Shown piece after piece: positions 45,941 to 55,100 of a stretch of DNA of 64,000 nt. Location: the NCBI GenBank assembly GCA_964484205.1, contig CAZAEZ010000022.1, positions 35,784 to 99,783 on the forward strand, in the 5' to 3' direction. Positions within the stretch are counted from its first letter, which is position 1; every line of letters begins with the position of its first letter. This DNA is from M3007 sp964484205 (lineage in GTDB: Bacteria; Bacteroidota; Bacteroidia; Chitinophagales; Saprospiraceae). The position numbers were made by a program, and so were the translations under genes. Under the pieces are notes generated by a model that was not told the origin of the DNA, did no database searches, and worked only from the letters and a program-made list of their open reading frames with translations.

Positions 45941-46018
45941 AACCTGTCAGGTCAATTTTAAACAAAAGCGACCACGCCAGTGCGTGGTCGCTTTTGTTTA
46001 AAATTGACCTGACAGGTT
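45941..46018. repeat. Long palindrome with AACCTGTCAGGT ends (copy B), likely terminator
   Basis: Ends AACCTGTCAGGT and ACCTGACAGGTT enclose a perfectly paired core: CAATTTTAAACAAAAGCGAC and CACGC, a 4-nt loop, then the complement. The core is unrelated to copies A and C. It lies 13 bp beyond the stop of the gene at 46032-46565. Confidence 0.85.
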
Positions 46019-46031
46019 TGGCAAAGCACAC

Positions 46032-46565
46032 TTACTTCTTCTTCTTTCCGCCGCCGAAAATCTTCCAGTCGCGGATCCGTTTTTTCTCCCGCTTGGCAAA
46101 AATATACCGAACCGAAAGCGAGGCGCCATTCCAGTTGAACGGCTGGCTGGATTCGCTGAAGTGCAGTTCGGGTTTCCAGTCGAGGGCCAGGTTGATACGG
46201 CCAAGGGAAACTTCCGCCCCGCCGATCATCGAAAGCCCGTAAATGTGGTTTTTCACCGTGGTTTCGGTTTGTGTCGGGTCGTTTTGTGCGTAGTAGTGGC
46301 CGCCGGCGCCGTAGTACAGATTCAGGCCGCGAAACAGGATTTTCTGGTGTTTTTCGGCCAACAAAGTCAGGCCAAGATTGTCGGAGCCAACAGCTGTGTG
46401 GATGATGCCCTCGGCGGTCCAGTTGTTCACGATATGTTGTTGGACGGTGATATTGAATCCTTTGTCGACGCGGATTCCGGCAGCGGTTTTATAGGATTGA
46501 GCCTGGGCGTTGTTGGAAAAAAGCAACAGACTGAGAGCGGCTAAGCAGAAGCAGATGCGTGTCAT
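46032..46565 (-). CDS. Putative outer-membrane beta-barrel protein
   Basis: A 177-residue exported protein with signal peptide RICFCLAALSLLLFSNNAQA. The body alternates hydrophobic and polar residues (GFNITVQQHIVNNWTAEGII, LGLTLLAEKHQKILFRGLNL, YYGAGGHYYAQND, INLALDWKPELHFS, ASLSVRYIFAKREKK), as in eight-stranded OMP barrels. The C terminus ends in a Lys-rich tail (GGGKKKK) instead of an aromatic residue, which is unusual for a barrel. No close family was recognised. Confidence 0.65.
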   Translation of the reverse strand: MTRICFCLAALSLLLFSNNAQAQSYKTAAGIRVDKGFNITVQQHIVNNWTAEGIIHTAVGSDNLGLTLLAEKHQKILFRGLNLYYGAGGHYYAQNDPTQTETTVKNHIYGLSMIGGAEVSLGRINLALDWKPELHFSESSQPFNWNGASLSVRYIFAKREKKRIRDWKIFGGGKKKK

Positions 46566-46747
46566 ATTGGTCGTGTTTTGTTTGAAAATGACTGGCTAAA
46601 AACGGGTTGCAGTGTGGGCTATGTTCCGGCTGCTTTGGTTTAAATTTTTCTTAACCACGAAAGCGCTGCGCCTTAACATTTTGGCAGCCAACGACCGAAA
46701 GCGTTGTATTTTCACCGCCCTGAATTTTTAACGACGAACAAGCTGCT

Positions 46748-47572
46748 TTGCAAAAACACGGCTATTCAATCCGCCAGTTTCTGGCTTTTTACCGGGCTGC
46801 CGACACGAAATTTCGGGTGCATTCCCCATTTGTATTCGAACTGGCAAACGCCGTTTTGGAAGATCAGCGCTGGTTTTATGCCTTCAGCGATGTGGAGGCG
46901 ATCCGGAGAAAAATGCAAGAAAGCAAGTTGGTGATCGATGTGACGGATTATGGCGCTTCAGCTCCGGGAGGCAAAGCGGTGCAGCGGCGGGCTCCAATCC
47001 GGCAAATCGCCCGGCGTGCCGCAAGCAGCAGCCGGCAAGGCCAATGGCTGTTCCGTCTGGTCCAATGGCAAAAACCGCAGCGGATACTTGAATTGGGCAC
47101 TTCGCTTGGCGTCGGCGCCATGTACCTGGCCTCCGCGGCACGTTCAGCCACGATTTTTTCGCTGGAAGGCAGCCCGGATTGTGCGCATGTCGCAAAAGCC
47201 AACCTGGAATTGTTGGGGCTGGACAAACAAGTAACGGTACAAACCGGGCCTTTCCAGGAAAGTTTGCCGGAAAGCCTCCATGCCTTGCAAACGGTTGATC
47301 TCGTTTTTTTCGACGGGCACCACCGGGCAGATGCCACCTTGCAGTATTTCGGGCAATGCCTGCCCCATGTACACGCACAAACGGTATTGGTGTTCGACGA
47401 CGTTTACTGGTCACCGGAAATGACGGCTGCCTGGAAGGCAATTCAACAACATCCGCAAGTGACGCTAACGGTAGATTTTTTTGATCTCAGCCTCGTGTTT
47501 TTTAATCCGGATTTTAAAACCAAACAACACTTCAAACTCCTCCCAAGCCGCTGCAAACCCTGGCATTTTTGA
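46748..47572 (+). CDS. Class I SAM-dependent methyltransferase
   Basis: A 274-residue cytosolic protein with a Rossmann methyltransferase core. RILELGTSLGVGAMYLASAA is motif I (SAM-binding loop), FSLEGSPDCAHVAKANLELL motif II, and VDLVFFDGHHRADATLQYFG the Asp-rich post-motif region of O-methyltransferase-3-like enzymes. The N-terminal region (HSPFVFELANAVLEDQRWFY) is not assigned. No ATG is available; the start is TTG at 46748 or ATT slightly upstream. The stop overlaps the start of the ATP-grasp gene, so the two are translationally coupled. Confidence 0.85.
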   Translation: MQKHGYSIRQFLAFYRAADTKFRVHSPFVFELANAVLEDQRWFYAFSDVEAIRRKMQESKLVIDVTDYGASAPGGKAVQRRAPIRQIARRAASSSRQGQWLFRLVQWQKPQRILELGTSLGVGAMYLASAARSATIFSLEGSPDCAHVAKANLELLGLDKQVTVQTGPFQESLPESLHALQTVDLVFFDGHHRADATLQYFGQCLPHVHAQTVLVFDDVYWSPEMTAAWKAIQQHPQVTLTVDFFDLSLVFFNPDFKTKQHFKLLPSRCKPWHF

Positions 47573-48630
47573 TTTTCACTCAATCACTCAATTTCACATT
47601 GATCCTCTGGTTAAAAAAATGGACGGTTTGGGAGTATCTCCCCTGGTGGCTGGCCAACGTGCCCGTGTATGCTTTTTACAGCTGGTTTGCCCTGCGTGCC
47701 CGGCATCTGTTTTTTTTCAGCAATGTCAACCCGGCTATTCCGCTGGGCGGTGCCGTGGGCGAGTCCAAGCATGATATCCTGCAACTAGTGCCGGAGTCGG
47801 TCAAGCCCAAAACAGTGTTTGTTTCGCCGGAGATGCCGTTCGATGCCGTAGCGAACGCCATGCAAACAGCCGGCCTGAATTTTCCGGTAGTTGCCAAGCC
47901 GGATGTGGGCGAACGGGGTTTTCTGGTTCAAAAATTCACGGCGGAAGGGCCGCTGCAGCAGCACCTGGAACGCTACCCCGTGCCGTTTCTGATCCAGGAG
48001 TTTTTAACCCACCCGCTGGAACTGAGCGTACTGTTTCACCGCTTTCCGGACAACGGCCGTTTTGGAGTCAGTTCCATTTGCATCAAGGAATTTTTGAGCG
48101 TTACGGGCGATGGCCGGTCCAGCGTTCGGCAGCTCATGGCGGTCCGGCCACGTGCCGCCCTTCAATTGGAGCGGTTTGAACAGGAAAATCCCGGGTTGCT
48201 GGAACGCATTCCCGGGCCCGGCGAAACGCTTTTGCTGGAGCCCATCGGCAACCATATCCGGGGCACTAAATTTTTGAATGGAAATCATTTGATCGATCCC
48301 GGTTTGGAAGCGGTGTTTGAGCAGATTTGCCGGCAGATCGACGGGGTGTTTTACGGGCGCTTCGATCTGAAATGCGCCTCCGTGGAGGCCTTGCGGCAAG
48401 GAGATTTCCAGGTCATGGAACTGAACGGCATCCTGGCTGAACCGGCACATGTGTACGACCCGGCCTATGGCATGTGGCGTGCGTACCGCGATTTTTACCG
48501 GCATTGGAACCTCCTTTTCGACCTGCACCGGGCACAGCGCAGTTGCGGCATACCGCCGACTTCACACCGGGTGGCCTGGCAATTCGTCCAGCGCTATTTC
48601 CGTTATAAAAAAGATCTGGAGACCCGATAG
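47569..48630 (+). CDS. ATP-grasp family ligase, function unknown
   Basis: A 353-residue protein with an N-terminal hydrophobic stretch (WLANVPVYAFYSWFALRARH) that may anchor it or line a membrane interface. The C-terminal part resembles the D-Ala-D-Ala-ligase/ATP-grasp fold: FPVVAKPDVGERGFLVQKFT (first Lys), VPFLIQEFLTHPLELSVLFH, and the metal-binding end DGVFYGRFDLKCASVE and FQVMELNGILAEPAHVYDPA. Such enzymes join a carboxylate to an amine or thiol using ATP. The start is TTG overlapping the stop of the methyltransferase gene (47569-47572). The pair is likely to modify the same substrate. Confidence 0.8.
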   Translation: MIFTQSLNFTLILWLKKWTVWEYLPWWLANVPVYAFYSWFALRARHLFFFSNVNPAIPLGGAVGESKHDILQLVPESVKPKTVFVSPEMPFDAVANAMQTAGLNFPVVAKPDVGERGFLVQKFTAEGPLQQHLERYPVPFLIQEFLTHPLELSVLFHRFPDNGRFGVSSICIKEFLSVTGDGRSSVRQLMAVRPRAALQLERFEQENPGLLERIPGPGETLLLEPIGNHIRGTKFLNGNHLIDPGLEAVFEQICRQIDGVFYGRFDLKCASVEALRQGDFQVMELNGILAEPAHVYDPAYGMWRAYRDFYRHWNLLFDLHRAQRSCGIPPTSHRVAWQFVQRYFRYKKDLETR

Positions 48631-48690
48631 ATTTGGAAAAAGGGCTACCTTTGTCCGTCATTTTACTCACCACTCTTGCAAATCCAAAAA

Positions 48691-49197
48691 ATGGTTATTG
48701 AAGAAAAAAAAGTAGTGCTGGTGCACTACACGTTGACCCAAGGCAATGCCGAGGGCGAAAAAATCGAATCCACCGAAGGCCGCGAACCCCTGGGTTTTAT
48801 TTACGGCGTTGGCATGATGATCCCCGATTTTGAATCGAATATAAAAGGCCTGAAAACCGGCGATACATTTGCTTTTGGCATTAAAGCAGCCGATGCATAC
48901 GGCGAATACGATGAAACGGCGTTGGTTGAAGTGCCCAAATCCATGTTTGAAATGGATGGCAAAATTCCGGACGGCCTGCTCGAAGTCGGCCGTTCCATCC
49001 CGTTGACGGATCAGGAAGGCAACCGCTTTCAGGGCACAGTTGCCTGGGTTGGGCTGGAAAAAGTCAAACTTGATTTTAACCACCCCATGGCCGGTGTCGA
49101 TTTGTTTTTTACCGGCCACGTGGAACTGGTGCGCGACGCCGAGCCGGCCGAATTGGAGCATGGCCATGTGCACGGCCAAGGCGGACACCATCATTAA
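48691..49197 (+). CDS. SlyD-like FKBP-type peptidyl-prolyl isomerase
   Basis: A 168-residue protein. The start MVIEEKKVVLVHYTLTQGNA is the usual one, with a TTG five codons upstream also open. The FKBP half-domains flank an inserted IF domain: ESTEGREPLGFIYGVGMMIP, GLKTGDTFAFGIKAADAYGE, then VGRSIPLTDQEGNRFQGTVA and DFNHPMAGVDLFFTGHVELV. The His-rich C terminus HGHVHGQGGHHH may bind metal ions such as nickel, as in SlyD. The protein speeds proline isomerisation and acts as a chaperone. It starts 60 nt after the ATP-grasp gene on the same strand; the 150 bp after it carry inverted repeats. Confidence 0.93.
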   Translation: MVIEEKKVVLVHYTLTQGNAEGEKIESTEGREPLGFIYGVGMMIPDFESNIKGLKTGDTFAFGIKAADAYGEYDETALVEVPKSMFEMDGKIPDGLLEVGRSIPLTDQEGNRFQGTVAWVGLEKVKLDFNHPMAGVDLFFTGHVELVRDAEPAELEHGHVHGQGGHHH

Positions 49198-49350
49198 TTT
49201 ACGATTTGCGAAGTACGATTTACGATTAGTACAACTTTCTGTGTGGGTAGTGTCTTTGCCCTTTTGAAAACATCCGAATGAAGTACCAAACATACCAACC
49301 CGAAAAGGTGAACCAATCGTAAATCGTAATTCGTACATCGTAAATCACAA
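49198..49350. repeat. Inverted TACGATTTACGATT repeats flanking the cspA leader
   Basis: Left arm: TTTACGATTTGCGAAGTACG followed by ATTTACGATT (49198-49228). Right arm: AATCGTAAATCGTAATTCGT followed by ACATCGTAAATC (49316-49347). They can pair imperfectly around an 87-nt spacer. The arrangement lies between the SlyD-like and cold-shock genes. Confidence 0.7.
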
Positions 49351-49362
49351 AACTTCCTAAAT

Positions 49363-49554
49363 ATGAACAAAGGAACGGTCAAGTTTTTCAACAAGAGCAA
49401 AGGCTACGGTTTCATCGTAGACGAGTCTACCAATCAGGAATTTTTTGTGCACGTCACCGGCTTGCTCGACAATATCCGCGATGGCGACACCGTCACCTTT
49501 GAAACCAAGCGCGACACCCGCGGCACCACTGCTGTAAATGTGAAGCGGCAGTAA
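49363..49554 (+). CDS. Cold-shock domain protein
   Basis: A 63-residue single CSD protein. MNKGTVKFFNKSKGYGFIVD contains RNP1-type KGYGFIV; FFVHVTGLLD corresponds to RNP2 (FVHV). Proteins of this kind bind single-stranded RNA and prevent secondary structure, often during cold shock or growth transitions. The upstream region forms inverted repeats that might act as a thermo-sensitive leader, though that is a guess. It converges with the GtrA gene at 49574. Confidence 0.95.
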   Translation: MNKGTVKFFNKSKGYGFIVDESTNQEFFVHVTGLLDNIRDGDTVTFETKRDTRGTTAVNVKRQ

Positions 49555-49573
49555 ACAGGGCCGCACAAGCGCC

Positions 49574-49960
49574 TCAACCGGTGAAGGTGAAGGTGTAATT
49601 CGCCCAAAAGTTCCACACCGTCACTCCGGCGGTGGCTACAATTTTTGCCAGGTAAAAATTAAGGCGGTACCGCTCGTTGAGCAGGTAAATGATGCCGTTG
49701 TTCAGTCCCAGGCCGATCAGCGAGGCGATCAGGAATTTGGAAAACTGCATCATGACGGAGGGGTCGTGACTTTCGAAGGTCCAGATGCGGTTGAATACAT
49801 AGTTGCTGACCACGGCGCACATAAAACCGGTGCTGTTCGCCAGGTATTGGTTCAGCCGCAGTTTTTCCCGGCAAATCCAGGTGATTCCAAAGTCAACAAA
49901 TACGCCGGAGAACCCGACGACGCCAAATTTCAGGAATTTCCAGAGCAGGTCGTTATTCAT
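49574..49960 (-). CDS. GtrA family membrane protein
   Basis: A 128-residue protein with four spans: LWKFLKFGVVGFSGVFVDFG (about residues 5-24), YLANSTGFMCAVVSNYVFN (39-57), FSKFLIASLIGLGLNNGIIY (73-93) and LAKIVATAGVTVWNFWANYT (103-122). GtrA proteins help to move undecaprenyl-phosphate-linked sugars across the membrane. Its first 8 nt overlap the end of the GT87 gene, so the pair is translated as an operon, with the GtrA protein downstream. Confidence 0.92.
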   Translation of the reverse strand: MNNDLLWKFLKFGVVGFSGVFVDFGITWICREKLRLNQYLANSTGFMCAVVSNYVFNRIWTFESHDPSVMMQFSKFLIASLIGLGLNNGIIYLLNERYRLNFYLAKIVATAGVTVWNFWANYTFTFTG

Positions 49961-51137
49961 GAGAAGGCAAAGGTAGCTGTTGCTTTGAATGGCGCAAAAG
50001 CCGGATGCTAATTAAGGACCAAATTAAAATACAAGGCACGGCTTTCAAAACGTAAGGCTGAACAAACTGCTGGCGAATTTCCCGCGGAAAAATATCCGTT
50101 GGCGACAGGGAGGCCAGCGCAAAAGCAGTCCAAAGCAGTACGTTGACCCACACCGCCGGTTTTTCAAAACTCAAATACCACAATGCCACCCCGATCAGGG
50201 CAATTACGAATGTTGGCGACTCGGCTTTGTGGTTAAAAATCACCACCCAGATCAACAGCGACGCCCAGAGCAATTGCCGGCTGAGCACCGGCGGCATCCC
50301 ATCGGCATCCCGCTGCCGGTACACGGCAAGCGTGGAAATCCCCAGAACCAGCAGTCCGAACAGCGTGACGCCCAACTTCGGCGCTACCCAGCCAAACCAG
50401 GTTTCCAACCACCCCAACACCGACAAACCTACCGACGCACTGTGGTCTTCCTGCAAAAGTTCAAACCACCACCGGTACACCTGCCACAACTGGGCCGGCG
50501 ATACCACCACCAAGGGGACCAGCACCAGCAACACCGACCAGAGCGCCAAAGCCGGCACAAAAGCCCGCCGTTGCGGGTACACCATGGCCGGCACGGCAGC
50601 AAAAACGCCAAAGATTTTAAGAAAACCACCCGCTGCCGTCCACCAGGCACTCCACACGGGTTTGCTGTTTTCCAGAGCTATCCAACTCCAGATCAACAGT
50701 GCCGCCGTCAGGCCGTTGCTTTGACTATTTTGAATGGAAATGACCAACTCGGGCAGGATAAACCAGGCGAGAAAACGGCGCTGTTTGGCCGTCAGCACCG
50801 GAATGCTCAAAATGCCCCACAACAGCGGCATGGTATTCAGCAAATTCCACAACTGCAAGCCCAGCCAGTCGGGAAGCGCCGCAAAAGGCGCCATCGCCAG
50901 GGCAAATGCCGGACTGTATTTATACAAATCCCACTGCTCCACCACGTAGATGCCGTAGGGATTCTGACCCTGCACGAGGTGGGTAAAGGAATTTTTGAAA
51001 ATGATGTAGTTCTCGTAAATCGTATACCCGTATTCGTTCGCGCCCAACGACAACCACTGCAGGCTCACCACCAGGGCGGCCAGCAGGTAGGCGAAATAGA
51101 GTGCGGAATGCGGAATGCGGAATGCGGAGTAGTTCAC
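49953..51137 (-). CDS. Glycosyltransferase family 87 (DUF2029) membrane protein
   Basis: A 394-residue polytopic protein with about ten membrane spans (for example LYFAYLLAALVVSLQWLSLG, LVLVPLVVVSPAQLWQVYRW, LLILWVVIFNHKAESPTFVI). The loop IYENYIIFKNSFTHLVQGQN, then YKYSPAFALAMAPFAALP, corresponds to the substrate side of GT87-type polyprenyl-phosphate sugar transferases. The first residues MNYSAFRIPHSAL are encoded by a TGCGGAA-type tandem repeat, so the true start could be downstream. It overlaps the GtrA gene by 8 nt. The pair probably transfers a lipid-linked sugar to an envelope polymer. Confidence 0.85.
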   Translation of the reverse strand: MNYSAFRIPHSALYFAYLLAALVVSLQWLSLGANEYGYTIYENYIIFKNSFTHLVQGQNPYGIYVVEQWDLYKYSPAFALAMAPFAALPDWLGLQLWNLLNTMPLLWGILSIPVLTAKQRRFLAWFILPELVISIQNSQSNGLTAALLIWSWIALENSKPVWSAWWTAAGGFLKIFGVFAAVPAMVYPQRRAFVPALALWSVLLVLVPLVVVSPAQLWQVYRWWFELLQEDHSASVGLSVLGWLETWFGWVAPKLGVTLFGLLVLGISTLAVYRQRDADGMPPVLSRQLLWASLLIWVVIFNHKAESPTFVIALIGVALWYLSFEKPAVWVNVLLWTAFALASLSPTDIFPREIRQQFVQPYVLKAVPCILIWSLISIRLLRHSKQQLPLPSHE

Positions 51138-51268
51138 CGTTAAACTTGGATTGAAATACCGGACTGTGATTTATATGGCATTAAATTTTAACCGACAGGT
51201 CTGTTTGTTATTCTTTAACGAAATGGTGAACCCACTCCGCACTCCGCACTCGAAACTCCGCACTCGAA
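51096..51268. repeat. TGCGGAA/CTCCGCA repeat pair in inverted orientation
   Basis: GAGTGCGGAATGCGGAATGC and two more TGCGGA units occur at about 51100-51131. The complementary ACTCCGCACTCCGCACTCG set lies at about 51236-51266. They flank the roughly 100-bp leader between the GT87 start and the end of the DUF6438 gene. The first arm forms the N-terminal coding sequence of the GT87 gene. Confidence 0.75.
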
Positions 51269-51976
51269 CTACTCCCGATCTTCCACTACCTGATTTGCCT
51301 GCACCTCCAGCACCCCCTCCGAATCTTTAAAAAGGCGAATGGCCGCTTTCTCGTCCAGTTGTTTCGAATCGTATGCCACGATCCACATGTTTTCCGCTGA
51401 AACCCGGCGAACCAGCAGCAGTTTGAATTCAGAAAACTGCCCGATCCAGTTGCCCGCATTGATCTCGGGCTTGAGTTTGACGATCACTTCCTGCCGGCTG
51501 GCTTTAGCCGGCACGTTCGGGTTGACCCCCTGGGTCACCTGAAAATCGTGGGATTCCGCCAAATTTTTGATCATGCTTTCCAATTCAAGCAGCGGCGCAG
51601 GCCGGTCGATGGAGCCCAGCACGCTTTTCTTTTGACCTTCCTGAAAAACGGTGAGCGTGGCGAAGGGCGCGTCCACCACTTCCGATTTGATCCTGTCGGG
51701 GTATTGCCAGAGGTTGACTGCGGTAACTTTTTCCCGCAACTGGCGCAGTTCCTCCGGGGCGAGTTGGAAAGAGTCGAGCCCCTGGCGTTCTGCAAATTGT
51801 TTGCCCTCGTATTCCACCAGGCCGTTGTTGCGTACCGTCAGCCGGATGACCGGGCAAAAGCCAAAACACCCCCCGGTTTGGAGTTCAACCATCGGGCTGC
51901 GGTTGCGCAGGGCTTTTTGGCCGGTTTTGCAAAATGTAAGGGTGGCGAGTGCAAACAATAGGGTAAGTCGGATCAT
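51269..51976 (-). CDS. DUF6438 domain protein
   Basis: A 235-residue exported protein; MIRLTLLFALATLTFCKTGQ is a signal or lipoprotein-like leader. ELQTGGCFGFCPVIRLTVRN then GLVEYEGKQF is the DUF6438 core: two Cys around FGFCP and an expected binding role. Later parts (LREKVTAVNLWQYPDR, GQKKSVLGSIDRPAPLLELE) complete the domain, and the tail carries a repeat-like section of unknown nature. The start at 51976 was preferred over the longer frame, whose first residues are translated palindromic repeat. It lies 31 bp beyond palindrome copy C. Confidence 0.8.
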   Translation of the reverse strand: MIRLTLLFALATLTFCKTGQKALRNRSPMVELQTGGCFGFCPVIRLTVRNNGLVEYEGKQFAERQGLDSFQLAPEELRQLREKVTAVNLWQYPDRIKSEVVDAPFATLTVFQEGQKKSVLGSIDRPAPLLELESMIKNLAESHDFQVTQGVNPNVPAKASRQEVIVKLKPEINAGNWIGQFSEFKLLLVRRVSAENMWIVAYDSKQLDEKAAIRLFKDSEGVLEVQANQVVEDRE

Positions 51977-52007
51977 GGCTGCCGTTTTTTGATGTTTGCA
52001 AATGTAT

Positions 52008-52082
52008 AACCTGTCAGGTGGAAATTGAAAAAAACCGGTTGCGCGGCGCAACCGGTTTTTTTCAATTTCCACCTGACAGGTT
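52008..52082. repeat. Long palindrome with AACCTGTCAGGT ends (copy C), likely terminator
   Basis: Ends AACCTGTCAGGT and ACCTGACAGGTT enclose GGAAATTGAAAAAAACCGGT, TGCG, a short CGG loop, then the exact complement. It lies between the DUF6438 gene start and the end of the SprB-type gene. Confidence 0.85.
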
Positions 52083-52106
52083 TTGAAACCCCGGTTTGGA
52101 ATTCTA

Positions 52107-52125
52107 CCCCGTCTGCCAGACGGGG
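52107..52125 (-). terminator. Stop-codon-linked hairpin (TAACCCC variant), SprB-type gene
   Basis: On the minus strand the stop TAA (52126-52128) runs into CCCCGTCT-GGC-AGACGGGG, an 8-bp stem with a 3-nt loop, the same arrangement as at 33370 and 33657 with compensated stem changes. Confidence 0.6.
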
Positions 52126-55100
52126 TTACTGTACCACCAATTTCCCGGTACCCAGCAAAACGCCGTCCTGTTTAATTTGGAACAGGTAGATGCCGGCTGG
52201 CAACTCGTTTTTGCGCAGCAGGAATTTTGGCTCGGCGGATTCCTGGTGGTGGATGGATTTTCCCGGAAGATCGAAAATCCGGAGTTGGTAGTTTTTTTCC
52301 CGCCGACTAACAGTCGGCGTTACGGAGATCCAGCTGGCATCCCGCAGCGGGTGCGGCGTTACCCGCACCTGAAGCAACGGCTGCACAGGTTGCCACAGGC
52401 CTACGCTGACGAAATTTTCGCCGATGCGGTGCAACGTGGTGTTGGTGATCACCGGGTCGTTGAAGTCGAAGTAGATTGCGGCGCTATTCGGGATACCTGT
52501 TTCCAGCGGCACGTCGGTGCGCGGGCTGATGCTGAATTTTACAAATCCGTGCGAGAGCGGCTCGTTCACATTGCTGTCGGGCAGCAGGATGTTTTGAAAA
52601 TCAAAGATCAGGACACCCTCGCCGGCCAGTTCGAAGCGGTAGTTGTGGCTGCTTGCGCCGGCCCGTATGGTGAGCGGATCGAGCCACTGCGACAGCGTGT
52701 CGCGGATCACCACGTTGAAGGCCGTGTCGGTGCCGGTGTTCTGGAACCGGATCAGGTATTCCAGTTCCGTGCCGGGGCGGATGTAGCGGTCGGCGCCATA
52801 GCCGAGGGGGAAGCCCTGTTTGTCGTTGGGGTCCCAGGAACCAATGTTCGGCGTGCAGTCCACATCAACCCAGGGGCCGGCATTGGCCACCGGAAACTGG
52901 TTGACAAAGCCCGTGGAGAAAGAACCTGTATTGCTGCAACCTTCCACCGACAGCCGGGCCTGGCCGGGAAGTGGGGAGAACAGTTCCTGTTCAACTTCGA
53001 TACGCCAGGTAGCGCCGTTGGCCGGCACCGTGACTGTCATTTCACCGCCTGAGGGAAGCGGGGCTGCTGATCCCTGCCGGCTCATGATTCCATCTTCAAT
53101 CACGATGTAATTCAGCAGTTGCGTCATATTGCCTATGCCAACATTTTTGAGGATAAACCGCAGCGAATCGCCGATGCACTCCGACCGGACTTCCAGTTGT
53201 GCGCCCGACCATAGCGGGTTCACCGGAGTGCAAGCCGTGTCGGGGTAAATATGCGCTTCGGAGCAGTGCGTTTGACCGATTATAGCTGTGCAGGAGACAC
53301 GGACCTGCATCCAAAAGTTATCGCAGAAATTGGGCGCCACAGTGCCCAGGTCGAAGCGGTACAGGTTGCTTCCCAGGTCGGTATATGGAATCTGAGCGAG
53401 CACAACGTCCAGGAAAGGGTCTAGTTGGAGAATAATGTACGCATCCGAAGCTTCTGCCGGGCTGTTATTGCAGTATTGTACGTGGTAATAATTGTTGCTG
53501 AAACAACGCCGCAGTTGCGGGGTGCTCAGATCGACCGACAAGGCCGGGCAGTCGGGATTGGGCAGTTGCACCAGGAAATCGACCTGCGTGGAGTCGCCCG
53601 TTTGGGCAAGCGTAATTGGGATATCGTTCTGACAGATCGTGGCTTGAGGGTCTTGCGGGATCAGGGAGAGGGTGTAGTCGCCGGGTTCCAGCGTTACGGT
53701 GTAGCGGCCGTCCTGCCCGCTTAAACCGTAAAATGTGCCGTTGGGGCCGTCGGCTTGCAAAAACCAGTTGCCGAGCCCGGGTTCGGTCGGGTCGTTTTGG
53801 CAGTTTAGGTTTTCATCTAAAATGATCTGGCCCGAGATGCGAGTACATGGGGTACTGCTTGGACTGTTATTGAATTGGGCCGTGGCAGTACAACCATTGT
53901 TGTCGGAAACAACTAAAAAATAATTCCCAGGCGGAAGATTACCGGGGTCCAATCCAGTGGCAATAACCTGCCCGGTGGGGCTCCCCAACCTCCAAACTGC
54001 AGTAAAGGGCTGTATGCCGCCCGAGATACTGAGGGAAGCAGAATTATCACAGATAAATGGTTGAGAAATCGCAAGTGGCGCGGCTGGCGCCGTGACAATG
54101 AATTGAAATGTCTTCGTGCAGGAGTTTCCATCAGTAATCGTTACTGCATATAAGCCACCTGTGAGGCCGGTAATGCTTTTCGTGGACGCTGTATACCCAT
54201 TAGATCCACTCCAGCTGTAATTGTATGGCGGTATGCCGCCAACCGGATTGGGTAAGGCAATGCTACCATTTGTCAGCCCGAAACAGGTTACGGGCGATAT
54301 CGCTACAAGGCTCGGGTTTATGGAGATATCCGCCGGCTGGCTAATTTGAAAAAAGGCCATAGCGGTACAGCCAACCGCATCGGTTACGGTGAGCGAAATA
54401 AGTCCGGCTACTAAGTTGGTCGCGGATGCAATCGTGGCGCCATTGCTCCATAAATAAGCGTACTGCGGTACACCCCCGCTTACCTGAACCTCAATACTTC
54501 CATCGGAACCGCCGAAACAACTCACCGGTGTTGAAGTACCGGTAATCTGAGGTATACTACCATCCGTCCCAACCTCAGCCGTTGAGACAGCGGTGCAGCC
54601 GTTCGCCGCCACAACGGTAACGGTGTAGGTTCCGGGTATTTGAATCTGAAGATTTGGGCTGGTTTGTCCCGTGCTCCACAGGTATGCCACACCCTGCACC
54701 GACGACGATGCCGTCAGCATTGCCACCGGGTTGCTGCAGCTGAGCGTTGCGTTGTTGACGTTGACATCGGGCTGCACAATATCCTGGTCGATAACGATGG
54801 AAGCCGTCGATGTACAGCCGTTTGCCGGATTCGTTACCACGACGGTGTACAGGCCCGGATTGATCACAATCGGGTTTTGGGTAAAGGAAGTGTAGCCGTT
54901 CGGACCTGTCCAGGAAAAACCACTATTGGGCGGTTGTACGGTTGTGATAATTGTTACCGTGGGGGTATTGCAGTTGAGTGTACCTCCGGTCAGGCCGACC
55001 AGGGGCGGACTGGTATCCAAATACACGCTCGTAAGCGCGGTGGCCGTGCAATTGTTCGAAGGATCGGTGATGGTCAGGGAGTATTCGCCGGCTTCAACAA

